Shown here piece after piece: positions 43,394 through 52,218 of a stretch of 64,000 bases of DNA. Both the position numbers and the translations under genes were made by a program. How positions within the stretch are numbered: the first letter of the stretch is position 1; each line of letters opens with the position of its first letter. The DNA lies in the NCBI RefSeq assembly GCF_014204795.1, contig NZ_JACHMB010000001.1, forward strand, positions 5,778,501-5,842,500, read 5' to 3'. Under the pieces are notes generated by a model. That model was not told the origin of the DNA, did no database searches, and saw only the letters and a program-made list of their open reading frames with translations. Source of the stretch: Nonomuraea jabiensis (GTDB taxonomy: Bacteria > Actinomycetota > Actinomycetes > Streptosporangiales > Streptosporangiaceae).

Positions 43394-44212
43394 TCAGCCG
43401 GCGGTCAGGGAGCCCAGCAGGGACAGCGCCTCTTCCGACGGGCTGCCCGGGTCGGCCTGGTAGACGACGAGCTGCCGGCCGGGAGAGCTGTTCACGGTCA
43501 GCGACTCGTAGTGCAGGGTCAGCTCGCCCACCAGGGGGTGGCGGAAGCGCTTGGTCTCGTGGGTCTTCTGGCGGATGTCGTGGCGGGCCCACAGCCTGCG
43601 GAAGGGCTCGCTCTTGACCGACAGCTCGCCGACCACCTCGATCAGCAGCGGGTCGTCCGGGTCGGCGCCCGCGCCGGCCCGGAGCCCGGCGACCGTGTTG
43701 ACCGCCACCCTTTCCCAGTCGGGGTAGAACTCCCGCGCGTCCGGGTCGAGGAACACCAGCCGGACCAGGTCCCCGCTGTAGGCGTGGCCGTCGAACAGGG
43801 CCCTGCCGAGCGTGTTGGCGGCCAGCACGTTCAGGCGGCGGCCCAGGACCACCGCGGGGGTGTGCGGCCAGCACTCCATCATGCGCAGCAGGTTCGGGCT
43901 GACCGGCTCCCGCCTGGTGGCCGCCCGCCTGCGCCGGACCGGGCGGGCCAGCCGGTGCAGGTGCGCGGCCGCGTCCTCCTCCAGGGCCAGGGCGTGGGCG
44001 AGCGCGTCGACCACCTGGGCGGAGGGGTGGCGCTCGCGGCCCTGCTCCAGCCGTACGTAGTAGTCGGTGCTCACGCCCGCGAGCCGGGCGACCTCCTCCC
44101 GGCGCAGCCCCGCCACGCGGCGCCGGGTCGTGACCGGGACGCCGGCCTCCTCCGGCTGGAGCAGCTCGCGACGGGCTCGCAGGAACTGGCCGAGTGGGTT
44201 GTCCCTGTCCAT
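43394..44212 (-). CDS. XRE-family regulator with MmyB-like ligand domain
   Basis: From ATG 44212 the 272-residue protein has an N-terminal HTH (VAGLRREEVARLAGVSTDYYVRLEQGRE) and the PAS-like MmyB domain (PNLLRMMECWPHTPAVVLGRRLNVLAANTLGRALF). Its WERVAVNTVAGLRA and GELTLHYESL segments are typical of this class. Such regulators usually control an adjacent reductase or dehydrogenase. The SDR gene is 67 bp downstream on the same strand, so that link is plausible. Confidence 0.88.
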   Translation of the reverse strand: MDRDNPLGQFLRARRELLQPEEAGVPVTTRRRVAGLRREEVARLAGVSTDYYVRLEQGRERHPSAQVVDALAHALALEEDAAAHLHRLARPVRRRRAATRREPVSPNLLRMMECWPHTPAVVLGRRLNVLAANTLGRALFDGHAYSGDLVRLVFLDPDAREFYPDWERVAVNTVAGLRAGAGADPDDPLLIEVVGELSVKSEPFRRLWARHDIRQKTHETKRFRHPLVGELTLHYESLTVNSSPGRQLVVYQADPGSPSEEALSLLGSLTAG

Positions 44213-44295
44213 GTCTTCGAGGTTAGGCCAGGTCCGGGGGTTCCCCGGGGGCTGAAGGTGGCCGCGCCGCACCCACCTTGCGGGGCGGGGCCGCC

Positions 44296-46533
44296 TCAGT
44301 GCAGGCGGCCCGCTCCGGCTCTCGCCGGGACGAGGGCGCGCAGCGCCTGCGGCGGGTGGACGCGGGTGAACAGCGCCGGGGTCCAGCCGGCGTCCGGCCC
44401 GAGGGCCGTGCCGTGCGCGGCGTTGTACGCGGCCACCACGTCGGCCGGTGCGCCGTTCACCAGGTTGCCCTTCGCGGTGATCGCGGTGCCGTTGAACACC
44501 GACAGGACCTTGTCGGCCGCGATGCCGTCGAAGGCGTTGTTCTCGGCGTAGACCTTGGAGCCGAAGCCCACACCGATGCTGTAGCCGTGGCCTTCGCCGC
44601 CCGTGTAGTAGTTGTTGTAGACGTGCACCTGGCCGAAGCGCACCCTGGGCGCGCGCTGGCCGAGGCCCTCGAAGTAGTTGTGGTGCAGGGTGACCTTGAG
44701 CTTGTCCGCCTCGCCGTACCGCGTGGGGCTGTCGGTGTTGCCGATCAGGGTCACCTTGTCGTGGTCGCTGAGGTGGTTCCAGGAGAGCGTCACGTACGTG
44801 GAGGCGCGGACGACGTCCAGGAGGCCGTCGTGCACCTGGTACGGGCGGCCGAAGTAGCGCGGCTGGCCCGAGTCCGGGTTGTCGCCGTCGTTGAGCGTGT
44901 TGTGGTCGAGCCAGACGTGCGTGGATCCGGAGACCTCGACGTTGTCGAAGGAGGCGTTCCAGTTGCCGTCCGCGCCGTCGGTCGGGTCCCACTGCGGGAA
45001 GCAGTCGGAGGTGTCGGTGATGGTGAGGTTGCGGACGATGACGTTGTCGGCGTTGCTGACGCGCACGCCGAAGCTCTTCAGCGCCGCGTCCGCGCCGAGG
45101 CCCATGAGGGTGACGTTCGAGCCGACGGTGACCGTGACGTGCTCGGCCATCTTCGCGTACGACGCCTTGCGGGCCTCCTCCAGCGGACCTGAGGGGACAC
45201 TGGTCCGGCCCCAGACGGCCGGGTCGTAGGCGGCCAGGTAGGCGGGCAGGCTGTAGCCGTTGACGGCGTAGTCCGCGCAGGTCAGCGGGGTTCCGTCGGG
45301 AGCCGTGTCGGCGTCTATGGCGCCCTTCACGTACACGATCCTGGGGGTGTTGTCGGCCGGGTCGCCGAGCGCCGCGACCAGCTCGGCCCTGGTCCTGACC
45401 ACGTGGACGTCCTCGGGGCGGGCGGCCGAGCCGCCGGTGGTGCCGGTGGTGGCCGCCGCCCAGCCGTCGTCGCGGGGGAGCACCTCGCGGCCGGGCTCGC
45501 GCGGGACGGGGCGGTGGCGGCGGATCGGGTTCCAGCCGTCACCGCCCGCCAGGTACCGCTCCGGGGTGAAGGCGGCGGCCTGGCCGGGGGTGAGCTGCGG
45601 CCGGTCGTCGTTGACGGTCGCGCCGGGGCCGTGGTTGCGGTACTCGGACAGGCGCGCGTCCCGCCAGCTCAGGCCGGACATGTCGGTCCAGGGGGCGTCC
45701 TTGACCTGCTGGCCCAGCCACGACTCGCGCACCAGCACCTGGCCCCGGGCCGTGGCGGAGCCGCCGGCCGGCCACGGGCGGCCCAGGTGGAAGGTGCGGG
45801 CGGGCGCGTCGCTGGTGAGGTGGCTGCGGTAGATCAGGAAGCCGTACGGGTTGCTCAGCTCGGTGCTGGCGGCGGTGACGTAGCCGTTGTTGTCCGCGCT
45901 GCCGCGGGTCCTGCCCTTGATCACGCAGTGGTCGAAGACGGCGGTGGCGCGGCCGAAGATGAAGTCGACGTCGCCCTCGACGTAGCAGTCGGTGAAGTAC
46001 TGCCTGGCGACCGTCGTGGCCGAGGCGGTGTTGGCGTACAGGGTGTCCTGGTTTCCGAGGAACCGCACGTTGTCGTACACCTGGCGGTCGCCCGTCGTCC
46101 GCACGGCCACCGCCTGGCTGTAGCCGTGCGCGGCCTCGTCGTAGGCGTTCTCGAAGGTGAGGTTGCGGGCGGTGAAGTCGGGGGCGCTGATCGTGTACGA
46201 GGCGCTGCCGGAGGTGCCGTACGGGCCCGAGCCGTCCGGCTTCTGCGTGGCCGCCGAGGCGTCGAACGTGAGCACCACCTCGCGCGGGTCCCGCGTGGCG
46301 CCGACCAGGGAGATGTGCGGTTTGTCGGCAGGGATGACCACCTGCTGCCGGTAGGTGCCCTTGCGGACCAGGATGGTGACCGGGCGGGCGTTGCCGGCGG
46401 GGACGGCGTCGACCGCGGCCTGCACGGTCGTGTGGTCGCCCGTGCCGTCCGCCGCGACCACGATGGTGGCGGCGGACGTGGCCGCTGTCACAGGGGGCAG
46501 GGCGAGCAAGGGGAGAAGTAGCAGGAAGCGCAT
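44296..46533 (-). CDS. secreted pectinesterase-pectate lyase fusion (CE8-PL1)
   Basis: The 745-residue protein starts with a signal peptide (MRFLLLLPLLALPPVTAATS). Residues about 20-330 are a pectin methylesterase: FLGNQDTLY (Gln and Asp), CYVEGDVDFIFG (Asp nucleophile) and LGRPWP (Arg). Residues about 395-720 are a family 1 pectate lyase beta-helix: WLDHNTLNDGDNPD and HHNYFEGLGQRAPRVRFGQ, where Arg is the catalytic base. The esterase exposes the galacturonate that the lyase then cuts. The two domains on one chain are complete, with a Pro/Arg-rich linker. It is divergent from the GH10 gene across 206 bp holding LacI-type sites. Confidence 0.9.
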   Translation of the reverse strand: MRFLLLLPLLALPPVTAATSAATIVVAADGTGDHTTVQAAVDAVPAGNARPVTILVRKGTYRQQVVIPADKPHISLVGATRDPREVVLTFDASAATQKPDGSGPYGTSGSASYTISAPDFTARNLTFENAYDEAAHGYSQAVAVRTTGDRQVYDNVRFLGNQDTLYANTASATTVARQYFTDCYVEGDVDFIFGRATAVFDHCVIKGRTRGSADNNGYVTAASTELSNPYGFLIYRSHLTSDAPARTFHLGRPWPAGGSATARGQVLVRESWLGQQVKDAPWTDMSGLSWRDARLSEYRNHGPGATVNDDRPQLTPGQAAAFTPERYLAGGDGWNPIRRHRPVPREPGREVLPRDDGWAAATTGTTGGSAARPEDVHVVRTRAELVAALGDPADNTPRIVYVKGAIDADTAPDGTPLTCADYAVNGYSLPAYLAAYDPAVWGRTSVPSGPLEEARKASYAKMAEHVTVTVGSNVTLMGLGADAALKSFGVRVSNADNVIVRNLTITDTSDCFPQWDPTDGADGNWNASFDNVEVSGSTHVWLDHNTLNDGDNPDSGQPRYFGRPYQVHDGLLDVVRASTYVTLSWNHLSDHDKVTLIGNTDSPTRYGEADKLKVTLHHNYFEGLGQRAPRVRFGQVHVYNNYYTGGEGHGYSIGVGFGSKVYAENNAFDGIAADKVLSVFNGTAITAKGNLVNGAPADVVAAYNAAHGTALGPDAGWTPALFTRVHPPQALRALVPARAGAGRLH

Positions 46534-46558
46534 GAGGCGACCTCGCCGATGGGGTGCG

Positions 46559-46570
46559 GCAATCGGTTGC
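46559..46570. promoter_or_regulatory. LacI-type half-palindrome upstream of the pectinase gene
   Basis: GCAATCGGTTGC is an inverted repeat (GCAA and TTGC arms) 26 bp before the pectinase ATG on the minus strand. It resembles LacI/PurR operators. A second similar site lies at 46631-46647, so the divergent region may be jointly repressed. Confidence 0.5.
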
Positions 46571-46630
46571 ATGAAACGCTGACTCAGCCACCTCATTCCG
46601 TCAATGCCCTGCAGTGAAACTGCACCACGC

Positions 46631-46647
46631 TGCAACAAGCGATTGCA
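46631..46647. promoter_or_regulatory. inverted repeat in the divergent pectinase/xylanase region
   Basis: TGCAA-N7-TTGCA at 46631-46647, with core CAAGCGA, lies 93 bp before the xylanase start. The arms match those of the site at 46559 and suggest the same regulator. Inference only. Confidence 0.5.
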
Positions 46648-46739
46648 AGATTACGAGTGATCTTGACCGCCGGACCGCACCGATCTACAGTCCGCCTGAT
46701 ATTTATCGGCGCTTCGCTGAAACTTTCATCGGGAGCATC

Positions 46740-49700
46740 GTGCGCACCCTTCGAGCCCTGGTGGCCGCCGCCCTGTTGTGCCTCGTGCCCGCGCTCTCCG
46801 CGCACGCGGCGGCGGACCTGACCTACGACTTCGAGAACGGCACCACCCAGGGATGGGGGCCACGCGGCGACGGCGTCTCCGTCACGGTGACGCCGGACGC
46901 CGCCCACGGGGGCACGAGCAGCCTCCTGACCACCGGTCGCACCGCCACGTGGCACGGCGCGTCCATCGCCGCGCCGTTCGTCCGGGGTACCGGCTATGCC
47001 GTGACCGCGTACGCGCGGCTGGTGAGCGGCCAGCCGGCCGCCACGATCGCGCTGACCGTCCAGCGCACCCCGGCCGGGGGCAGCACCACGTACGAGCGGG
47101 TCGCGGCGGCCACCGTGACCGACGGCGGGTGGACGCGGCTGTCGGGGAACTACCAGTTCACCGCCGAGTCCGCCGACGTGCAGCTCTACGCCGAGAGCTC
47201 CGACGCCACCGGCGAGTTCTACCTGGACGACATCGTCGTCACCCCGCTGGGCGACCCCACGCGCGAGCCCGTCAACAGCGACTTCGAGGACGGCACCGCG
47301 CAGGACTGGACGTCCAGAGCCGCCGCCACCCTCCAGCCGAGCGCGGAGGCCGCCCACGCGGGCAGCCGCTCGCTGGCCGTGAGCGGCCGCTCGGCCTCCT
47401 GGGACGGACCCGCGCTCAACGTGTTCGGCCGGATGGCCAAGGGCGACAAATACGCCCTGTCGGTGTGGGTGCGGCTCGGGCCGGAGGCCACGGCGGGCCG
47501 GCTCGGCCTGTCGATCGAGCGCAGGACCGGCGACACCCCGAGCTACGAGCGCGTGGCCTCGCCGAAGGACGTGCCGGCGGGGGAGTGGGTGCAGCTGTCG
47601 GGCACGTACACGCTCGCGTACGACGTCGACTTCCTCAGCGTCTATGTCGAGTCCGAGACCGGCACCTTCCCCTTCTACCTGGACGACTTCTCCATGAAGT
47701 ACGTCCAGCCCAAGCCGATCCAGACCGACATCCCCGCGCTCAAGGACAAGGTGCCGTTCGTCATGGGCTCGGCGCTCACCAGACCCGACGCGCTCGGCGT
47801 CCACGGCGAGCTGCTGGCCAGGCACTTCAGCGGCGTCACCCCCGGCAACGAGCTCAAATGGGACGCCACCGAGCCCCGTGAGGGCGAGTTCACCTTCGCC
47901 GACGGCGACTTCCTGGTGGACTTCGCCACCCGGCACGGCATGACGATCCGCGGCCACACGCTCGCCTGGCACAGCCAGACCCCCGACTGGGTTTTCCAGA
48001 ACGCCGACAAGGAGCTGCTGCTCAAGCGCCTGGAGACGCACGTGCGCACGCTCGTGACCAGGTACAAGGGCAAGATCGCGGCCTGGGACGTGGTCAACGA
48101 GGTCGTGGACGAGAACCAGCCCGACGGCCTGCGCCGCTCCAAGTGGTACGAGATCGCCGGCCTCGACTTCATCCGCACCGCCTTCCGCGTCGCCCGCGAG
48201 GCCGACCCGGACGCCAAGCTCTTCATCAACGACTACAACACCGAGTTCCCGCGCAAGCGCGAGGCCCTGTACGCGCTGGTCAAGCGGCTCAAAGGGGAAG
48301 GGGTGCCGATCGACGGCGTGGGCCACCAGCTCCACCTGAACATCGAGCACCCGCCCGCCTCCTCCGTCGAGGCCACGATCGAGCGCTTCGCCACGCTGGG
48401 GGTGGACCAGCAGGTCACCGAGCTGGACGTCAGCGTCTACACGGACTTCGTGTCGTCGTACGACACGATCCCGCCCGAACTGCTCGTCCAGCAGGGCCAC
48501 CGTTACAAGGAGCTGTTCGACGTCTTCCGGCGGCAGGCCGCCAAGCTCAGCTCCGTGACCGTCTGGGGCGAGTCCGACGACGTGAGCTGGCTGCGGTCGT
48601 GGCCGATCCCGCGGCTGAACGCGCCGCTGCTGTTCGACGACGACCTGCAGGCCAAGCCCGCCTACTGGGGCGTCGTGGACCCGTCCCGGCTGCCCCCGTC
48701 GGTGCGCAGGCTGGAGGCGCCCGCCGGGACGCCCAAGGTGGACGGCAGGCGGGACCTCGAGTGGGACCTGCTGCCGGACTCGCCGATCGCGCGGGTGGGC
48801 GCGGTGTCCGCCGGGTTCCAGGCGCGTTCGTCCGGCAAGGCGCTGTACGTGCTCGCCGAGGTCACCGACCCGACGGCCGGCAAGGACGACCGGGTGACGT
48901 TCACCGTCAACGGCACCCCGTACGTCGTCAAACGGACCGGCGCCTCGTACGTCGCCAAGCGGACCGGCACCCCGGACACCGCCAAGGGGACCGGCGGCCC
49001 CAAGGCGGCGGTGCGGCCGACCGCAACCGGCTACCGCGTCGAGGCCCTGATCCCGACCGGCACCGACGCGGCCGTGACCACAAGCGACTCCATGGCCGCG
49101 ACCGGCACCGACGTGGACGTGACCGCAAGCGATTCCACGGCCGCGACCGGCACCGACGCGGCCGTGACCACAAGCGACTTCGTGGCCGCGACCGGCACCG
49201 ACGTGGACGTGACCGCAAGCGATTCCACGGCCGCGACCGGCACCGACGTGGACGTGACCGTGACCGACTCCGCCGGCGCGAGCACCTCCTGGACCGGGAA
49301 GGTCACCACCGCGCCCGCGGTCAAGCTCACCTCCGCCGCCCACCGCACGCCCGTGCTCGACGGCACCGTGGACCGGACCTGGTCGGCCGCACCGGAGATC
49401 CGCCCCGCGACCTGGATCCAGGGCACGTCCGGCGCGACCGCCAGGGTTCGCTCACTGTGGAGCGGATCCACGCTGTACGTGCTCGCCCAGGTCACCGATC
49501 CGACGCTGAGCGAGCAGTCCCCGAACCCGTGGGAGCAGGACTCCGTCGAGATCTTCGTGGACCCCGGCAACGGCAAGACCAAGGGCTACGAGGACGACGA
49601 CGGCCAGTACCGGATCAGCTTCTCGGGCCGGATCACGGTCGGCGGGACGTTCGACGCGAGCGGGGTGAAGGACCACGTGAAGGCGGTGACCAGAACGGTG

Positions 49701-49898
49701 CCCGGCGGATACGTCGTCGAGGCGGCCATCGACCTACCCACGATCACCCTCGCACCGGGCACGCTGCTGGGCTTCGACATCCAGGTCAACGACGCCACGG
49801 GCACCACCCGTACCGGCGCGGTGACCTGGAACGACAACACCGCCCGAAGCTACCTGGACACCAGCCACTGGGGCGTCCTCCGCCTCACCCAGGGGTAG
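46740..49898 (+). CDS. secreted GH10 endo-xylanase with CBM4/9-type and CBM9-type domains
   Basis: GTG at 46740 (GGGAG upstream) gives 1052 residues. A Sec signal (ALVAAALLCLVPALSAHA) is followed by two similar N-terminal carbohydrate-binding domains (residues about 25-160 and 165-320; CBM4_9/CBM22 type, YDFENGTTQGW and SDFEDGTAQDW). A GH10 barrel (about 330-655) has the acid/base Glu in AAWDVVNEVVDEN and the nucleophile Glu in VTELDVSVY. Two CBM9-like domains follow. The first is interrupted at about residues 773-847 by five 15-residue tandem repeats. It cuts xylan and binds it tightly through its modules. Length is at the large end for the family. Confidence 0.9.
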   Translation: MRTLRALVAAALLCLVPALSAHAAADLTYDFENGTTQGWGPRGDGVSVTVTPDAAHGGTSSLLTTGRTATWHGASIAAPFVRGTGYAVTAYARLVSGQPAATIALTVQRTPAGGSTTYERVAAATVTDGGWTRLSGNYQFTAESADVQLYAESSDATGEFYLDDIVVTPLGDPTREPVNSDFEDGTAQDWTSRAAATLQPSAEAAHAGSRSLAVSGRSASWDGPALNVFGRMAKGDKYALSVWVRLGPEATAGRLGLSIERRTGDTPSYERVASPKDVPAGEWVQLSGTYTLAYDVDFLSVYVESETGTFPFYLDDFSMKYVQPKPIQTDIPALKDKVPFVMGSALTRPDALGVHGELLARHFSGVTPGNELKWDATEPREGEFTFADGDFLVDFATRHGMTIRGHTLAWHSQTPDWVFQNADKELLLKRLETHVRTLVTRYKGKIAAWDVVNEVVDENQPDGLRRSKWYEIAGLDFIRTAFRVAREADPDAKLFINDYNTEFPRKREALYALVKRLKGEGVPIDGVGHQLHLNIEHPPASSVEATIERFATLGVDQQVTELDVSVYTDFVSSYDTIPPELLVQQGHRYKELFDVFRRQAAKLSSVTVWGESDDVSWLRSWPIPRLNAPLLFDDDLQAKPAYWGVVDPSRLPPSVRRLEAPAGTPKVDGRRDLEWDLLPDSPIARVGAVSAGFQARSSGKALYVLAEVTDPTAGKDDRVTFTVNGTPYVVKRTGASYVAKRTGTPDTAKGTGGPKAAVRPTATGYRVEALIPTGTDAAVTTSDSMAATGTDVDVTASDSTAATGTDAAVTTSDFVAATGTDVDVTASDSTAATGTDVDVTVTDSAGASTSWTGKVTTAPAVKLTSAAHRTPVLDGTVDRTWSAAPEIRPATWIQGTSGATARVRSLWSGSTLYVLAQVTDPTLSEQSPNPWEQDSVEIFVDPGNGKTKGYEDDDGQYRISFSGRITVGGTFDASGVKDHVKAVTRTVPGGYVVEAAIDLPTITLAPGTLLGFDIQVNDATGTTRTGAVTWNDNTARSYLDTSHWGVLRLTQG
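49056..49280 (+). repeat. five 45-bp tandem repeats inside the xylanase gene
   Basis: Copies begin at 49056, 49101, 49146, 49191 and 49236. Units alternate between TGTDAAVTTSDxxAA and TGTDVDVTASDSTAA, with the last ending in a non-repeat edge. They enlarge a loop of the first CBM9-like domain and keep the frame. Confidence 0.88.
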
Positions 49899-49919
49899 GC
49901 GGGCCCGGAGCCACCCGCC
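49898..49919. terminator. hairpin overlapping the xylanase stop codon
   Basis: GGCGGG (49898-49903), starting at the last base of TAG, pairs with CCCGCC (49914-49919). A near-identical arrangement follows the lacI stop at 56038. Confidence 0.55.
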
Positions 49920-50287
49920 CGTTGCCCGGTTACCGGCTGGGCCTGCCGATGCCCACCCCGGACCGGGATGCCTTCCGGGGCACCCTGCAGCCTCCCAACC
50001 GCAGGTCTTTGCTTGCCTCCGCAAGGTACACCCGACATTCTGCGGCCGGAGTACGTCTGAGCTTCTCTTTACCCTCTGATCTTCGTATTCGCCCTGGTTG
50101 GCTCCATCGCATGGCCGCCCCCCGCAGCAGTGGAACGGCTGGAGATCTCCACTCCTACCTGGCGGATCGCGCTGGGCACGAACGTGGGATCCTCCAGATA
50201 GACGCGACCAGCAACCACGGCCACGACCAGGACGCATTGCGGCACGTGCGCACGATTTAGGTCACTCGGGAAAGCCTGCGGGCAACG
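49920..50287. other. gene-free region carrying a dispersed repeat copy
   Basis: About 370 bp without a convincing gene between xylanase and the convergent cold-shock fusion gene. It contains one copy of a 25-bp dispersed repeat (49948-49972). The rest is unremarkable. Confidence 0.5.
49948..49972 (+). repeat. dispersed 25-bp intergenic repeat, copy 1
   Basis: Begins GATGCCCACCCCGGACC and ends GGATGCC. It matches 56236-56260 with one mismatch. Both copies are in gene-free DNA, each near CCCGTTG followed by a CTGGG-type stretch, so the family is wider than the core. Confidence 0.6.
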
Positions 50288-51163
50288 CTAATCGCCTCCC
50301 AGTACGTGGCTTGGGCGCACTTCACTCAGCTCTTTCTTCTCCTCTTGCACACTAAAGATGGCGGCAGCGCCGGCGGGATCCTGGCGAAGAACCGGGTTGG
50401 CCTCAAGGTACCGGAGTTCTTCCAGGGTCAACTCGCGGACCCGCAGTTCAGATTCGGTCTTCACGATGAGGATTGATCCGATCTGGATGACAGCCGCCCG
50501 CGTCTTCTCCAACTTCTCGATCAAGTTTGCGACGGCGTTCAAGTTGGTTTCGTTCACCGCAGCCTGGCGCCGCTGCAACTGTTCCAGTTCGACAGCGCGC
50601 AGGGCCTTGTTCGCGACCCCATCAAGTCCGGCCCCTGAAATCTCATCATCGGCGCGGGCGATCATCCGCTTGAACCACGACCCGAGGACTGGCGGGTAAT
50701 CGAAGTCGACCTTGAGGCCCGCTTCCTGAAGCACCTCCCTGACGGCTGCTTCAATCTCCGGCGACGCTGCCTCATCCTCCAGGTAGATCGAGACGGGAAC
50801 TTGGCCGAGGAGTGAGCCCGTCATGGATGGCAACGCCGGATGAGGGTGGCCCTTAACGGGTTCGGGTCCGCTCGTGTCTTCTGACGCGGGCCAAGAAGGC
50901 GCCTTCTGTGGGAGACTCGGCCGTCCGGAAGTGCTGTCTTGGGCTTCGGACAGGTAGGCTCCGCCCACGACCAGAACCGCCTCAGCTTGTGGCCCCGTTC
51001 GTCCTTGCGTGATCTCGAACTCGACGCGCTGGCCCTGTTCGAGAGAGCGGTACCCGTCCATCATGATCGCTGAGTAGTGGACGAATACATCCTTACCACC
51101 GTCTACCGCGATGAAGCCGTAGCCCTTGTCTACGTTGAACCATTTCACGATGCCTTGTGCCAT
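50288..51163 (-). CDS. cold-shock domain fused to an uncharacterised actinobacterial domain
   Basis: Residues 1-66 are a canonical cold-shock domain: IVKWFNVDKGYGFIAVD carries RNP1 and KDVFVHYSA carries RNP2, for single-strand RNA/DNA binding. A disordered Ser/Pro linker follows. Residues about 122-256 (VPVSIYLEDE, then PPVLGSWFKRM and GSILIVKTESELRVRELT) resemble a domain I recall in uncharacterised actinobacterial proteins, often near conflict or signalling genes; I cannot name it. Free cold-shock proteins are about 67 residues, so this is a clear fusion. GC is lower than its neighbours. It stands alone. It may localise the second domain to nucleic acid. Confidence 0.78.
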   Translation of the reverse strand: MAQGIVKWFNVDKGYGFIAVDGGKDVFVHYSAIMMDGYRSLEQGQRVEFEITQGRTGPQAEAVLVVGGAYLSEAQDSTSGRPSLPQKAPSWPASEDTSGPEPVKGHPHPALPSMTGSLLGQVPVSIYLEDEAASPEIEAAVREVLQEAGLKVDFDYPPVLGSWFKRMIARADDEISGAGLDGVANKALRAVELEQLQRRQAAVNETNLNAVANLIEKLEKTRAAVIQIGSILIVKTESELRVRELTLEELRYLEANPVLRQDPAGAAAIFSVQEEKKELSEVRPSHVLGGD

Positions 51164-51792
51164 CGAGACTCCTCGACCCTCGACTCATGGTGAAAGCAGC
51201 CTGAACAAGAACCCGAAGGTGCGCATTGCTCATCGACACAAGCAGCCACCTTCCAACAAAGGAACTGGTCATGATGGTGGACTTCAAAGGGCCTGGTCTT
51301 GACGGCAAAGCGCGATGGGCGGAAACAGGATGTTCGTGCGCCCACTGCACGCATGCCCTGAAACCGAGCAATAGTGCGCCGACCCGAATTCAAAATCTAC
51401 TGTTCGGCGCACCTTCGTAGCCGCTGGGACCCCGACGGAGAGCTGACCTGCGCTAAGGTTCTGCGCCTTGCCGCTGTCTGTGATCCGATCTTCGTGCAAA
51501 TATGAGAAGAACATCCTTTCCCGGTTCTCCTATGGCGAGCGATCAGGCTGATGAGCCGGAAGCTCACACGGGGAAGGCCGCCCGGGCATGAACCACTGGC
51601 GAGCGAGCAACTCGCGTTCGTGCTCCATGACCGAACCGGCGGACGGAACTTCACGACGAAGGGGGACGCATGGTCAACGAAACCGGCCGTGGCAAGACAC
51701 GGATCGCCGTACTCGTCCTATGGAAGCCGATCGTCATCGGGACGTAGAGCCAAGACCGCCCCGCACCTCGCGTGACCGAAGCGCGGAGAAGG
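51164..51792. other. 629-bp gene-free region
   Basis: Lower-GC sequence between the cold-shock fusion gene and the PIN toxin gene. Short open frames on both strands have no ribosome sites and no protein character. I see nothing in it beyond likely promoter sequence for the cold-shock gene. Confidence 0.5.
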
Positions 51793-52218
51793 TCATATCT
51801 TCTTGACGAGGATTGAGTCCGGGAGCAGCTTCTGCAGGTCGTCCACGTCCGAAGTGAAGACGGTGACCTGCCCTCTCTGCTGGCGTGCGATGACGGCGAG
51901 CACCGCGTCGATCGCGTACTTGTGGCCGTGCAGCTTGGCATCGGCCAGGAGCCGGCGGGCCTGGCGGGCCTCGTCTTTGCCGATGCCGGCGACGTTGAGC
52001 CGGGACAGTACCCAGTCCCAGCGTTGCTCGGTGATCCTGCCCTCGTACGCCTCGATCACCGTCATCGGAGACGTCACCACCTCCGCCTGCCCTCGGGCTG
52101 CGAGGTCGAGCCATGCGATCATCTTTCTGTCGCCCCGCACGGCCAGGGACAAGGCTTGGCAGTCGAGTACGAAGATCCGCAGCGGCGGCTGCCTGTGCTC
52201 ACCGCTTCGCTTCGTCAC
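51793..52218 (-). CDS. PIN-domain toxin, VapC-like
   Basis: The 141-residue PIN-fold ribonuclease has the first acidic residue in RIFVLDCQALSLAV, a second (Glu) in TVIEAYEGR and later acidic residues in HKYAIDAVLAVIAR and VFTSDVDDLQKL. PIN toxins cut tRNA or other RNA when freed from their antitoxin. The antitoxin gene lies directly upstream with a 4-base overlap. Family is clear; target RNA unknown. Confidence 0.85.
   Translation of the reverse strand: MTKRSGEHRQPPLRIFVLDCQALSLAVRGDRKMIAWLDLAARGQAEVVTSPMTVIEAYEGRITEQRWDWVLSRLNVAGIGKDEARQARRLLADAKLHGHKYAIDAVLAVIARQQRGQVTVFTSDVDDLQKLLPDSILVKKI

Noticed and set aside
49056..49280. Possible CRISPR array
   Set aside because: Repeats are directly adjacent without unique spacers, are in frame and code for 15 residues each. 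No cas genes are present.
46593..49343. 916-residue antisense frame over the xylanase gene
   Set aside because: Low-complexity product including mirrored tandem repeats. GH10 motifs are on the plus strand.
51226..51420. 64-residue open frame in the gap before the PIN toxin
   Set aside because: No ribosome site and no protein-like composition. It overlaps equally poor frames on the other strand.
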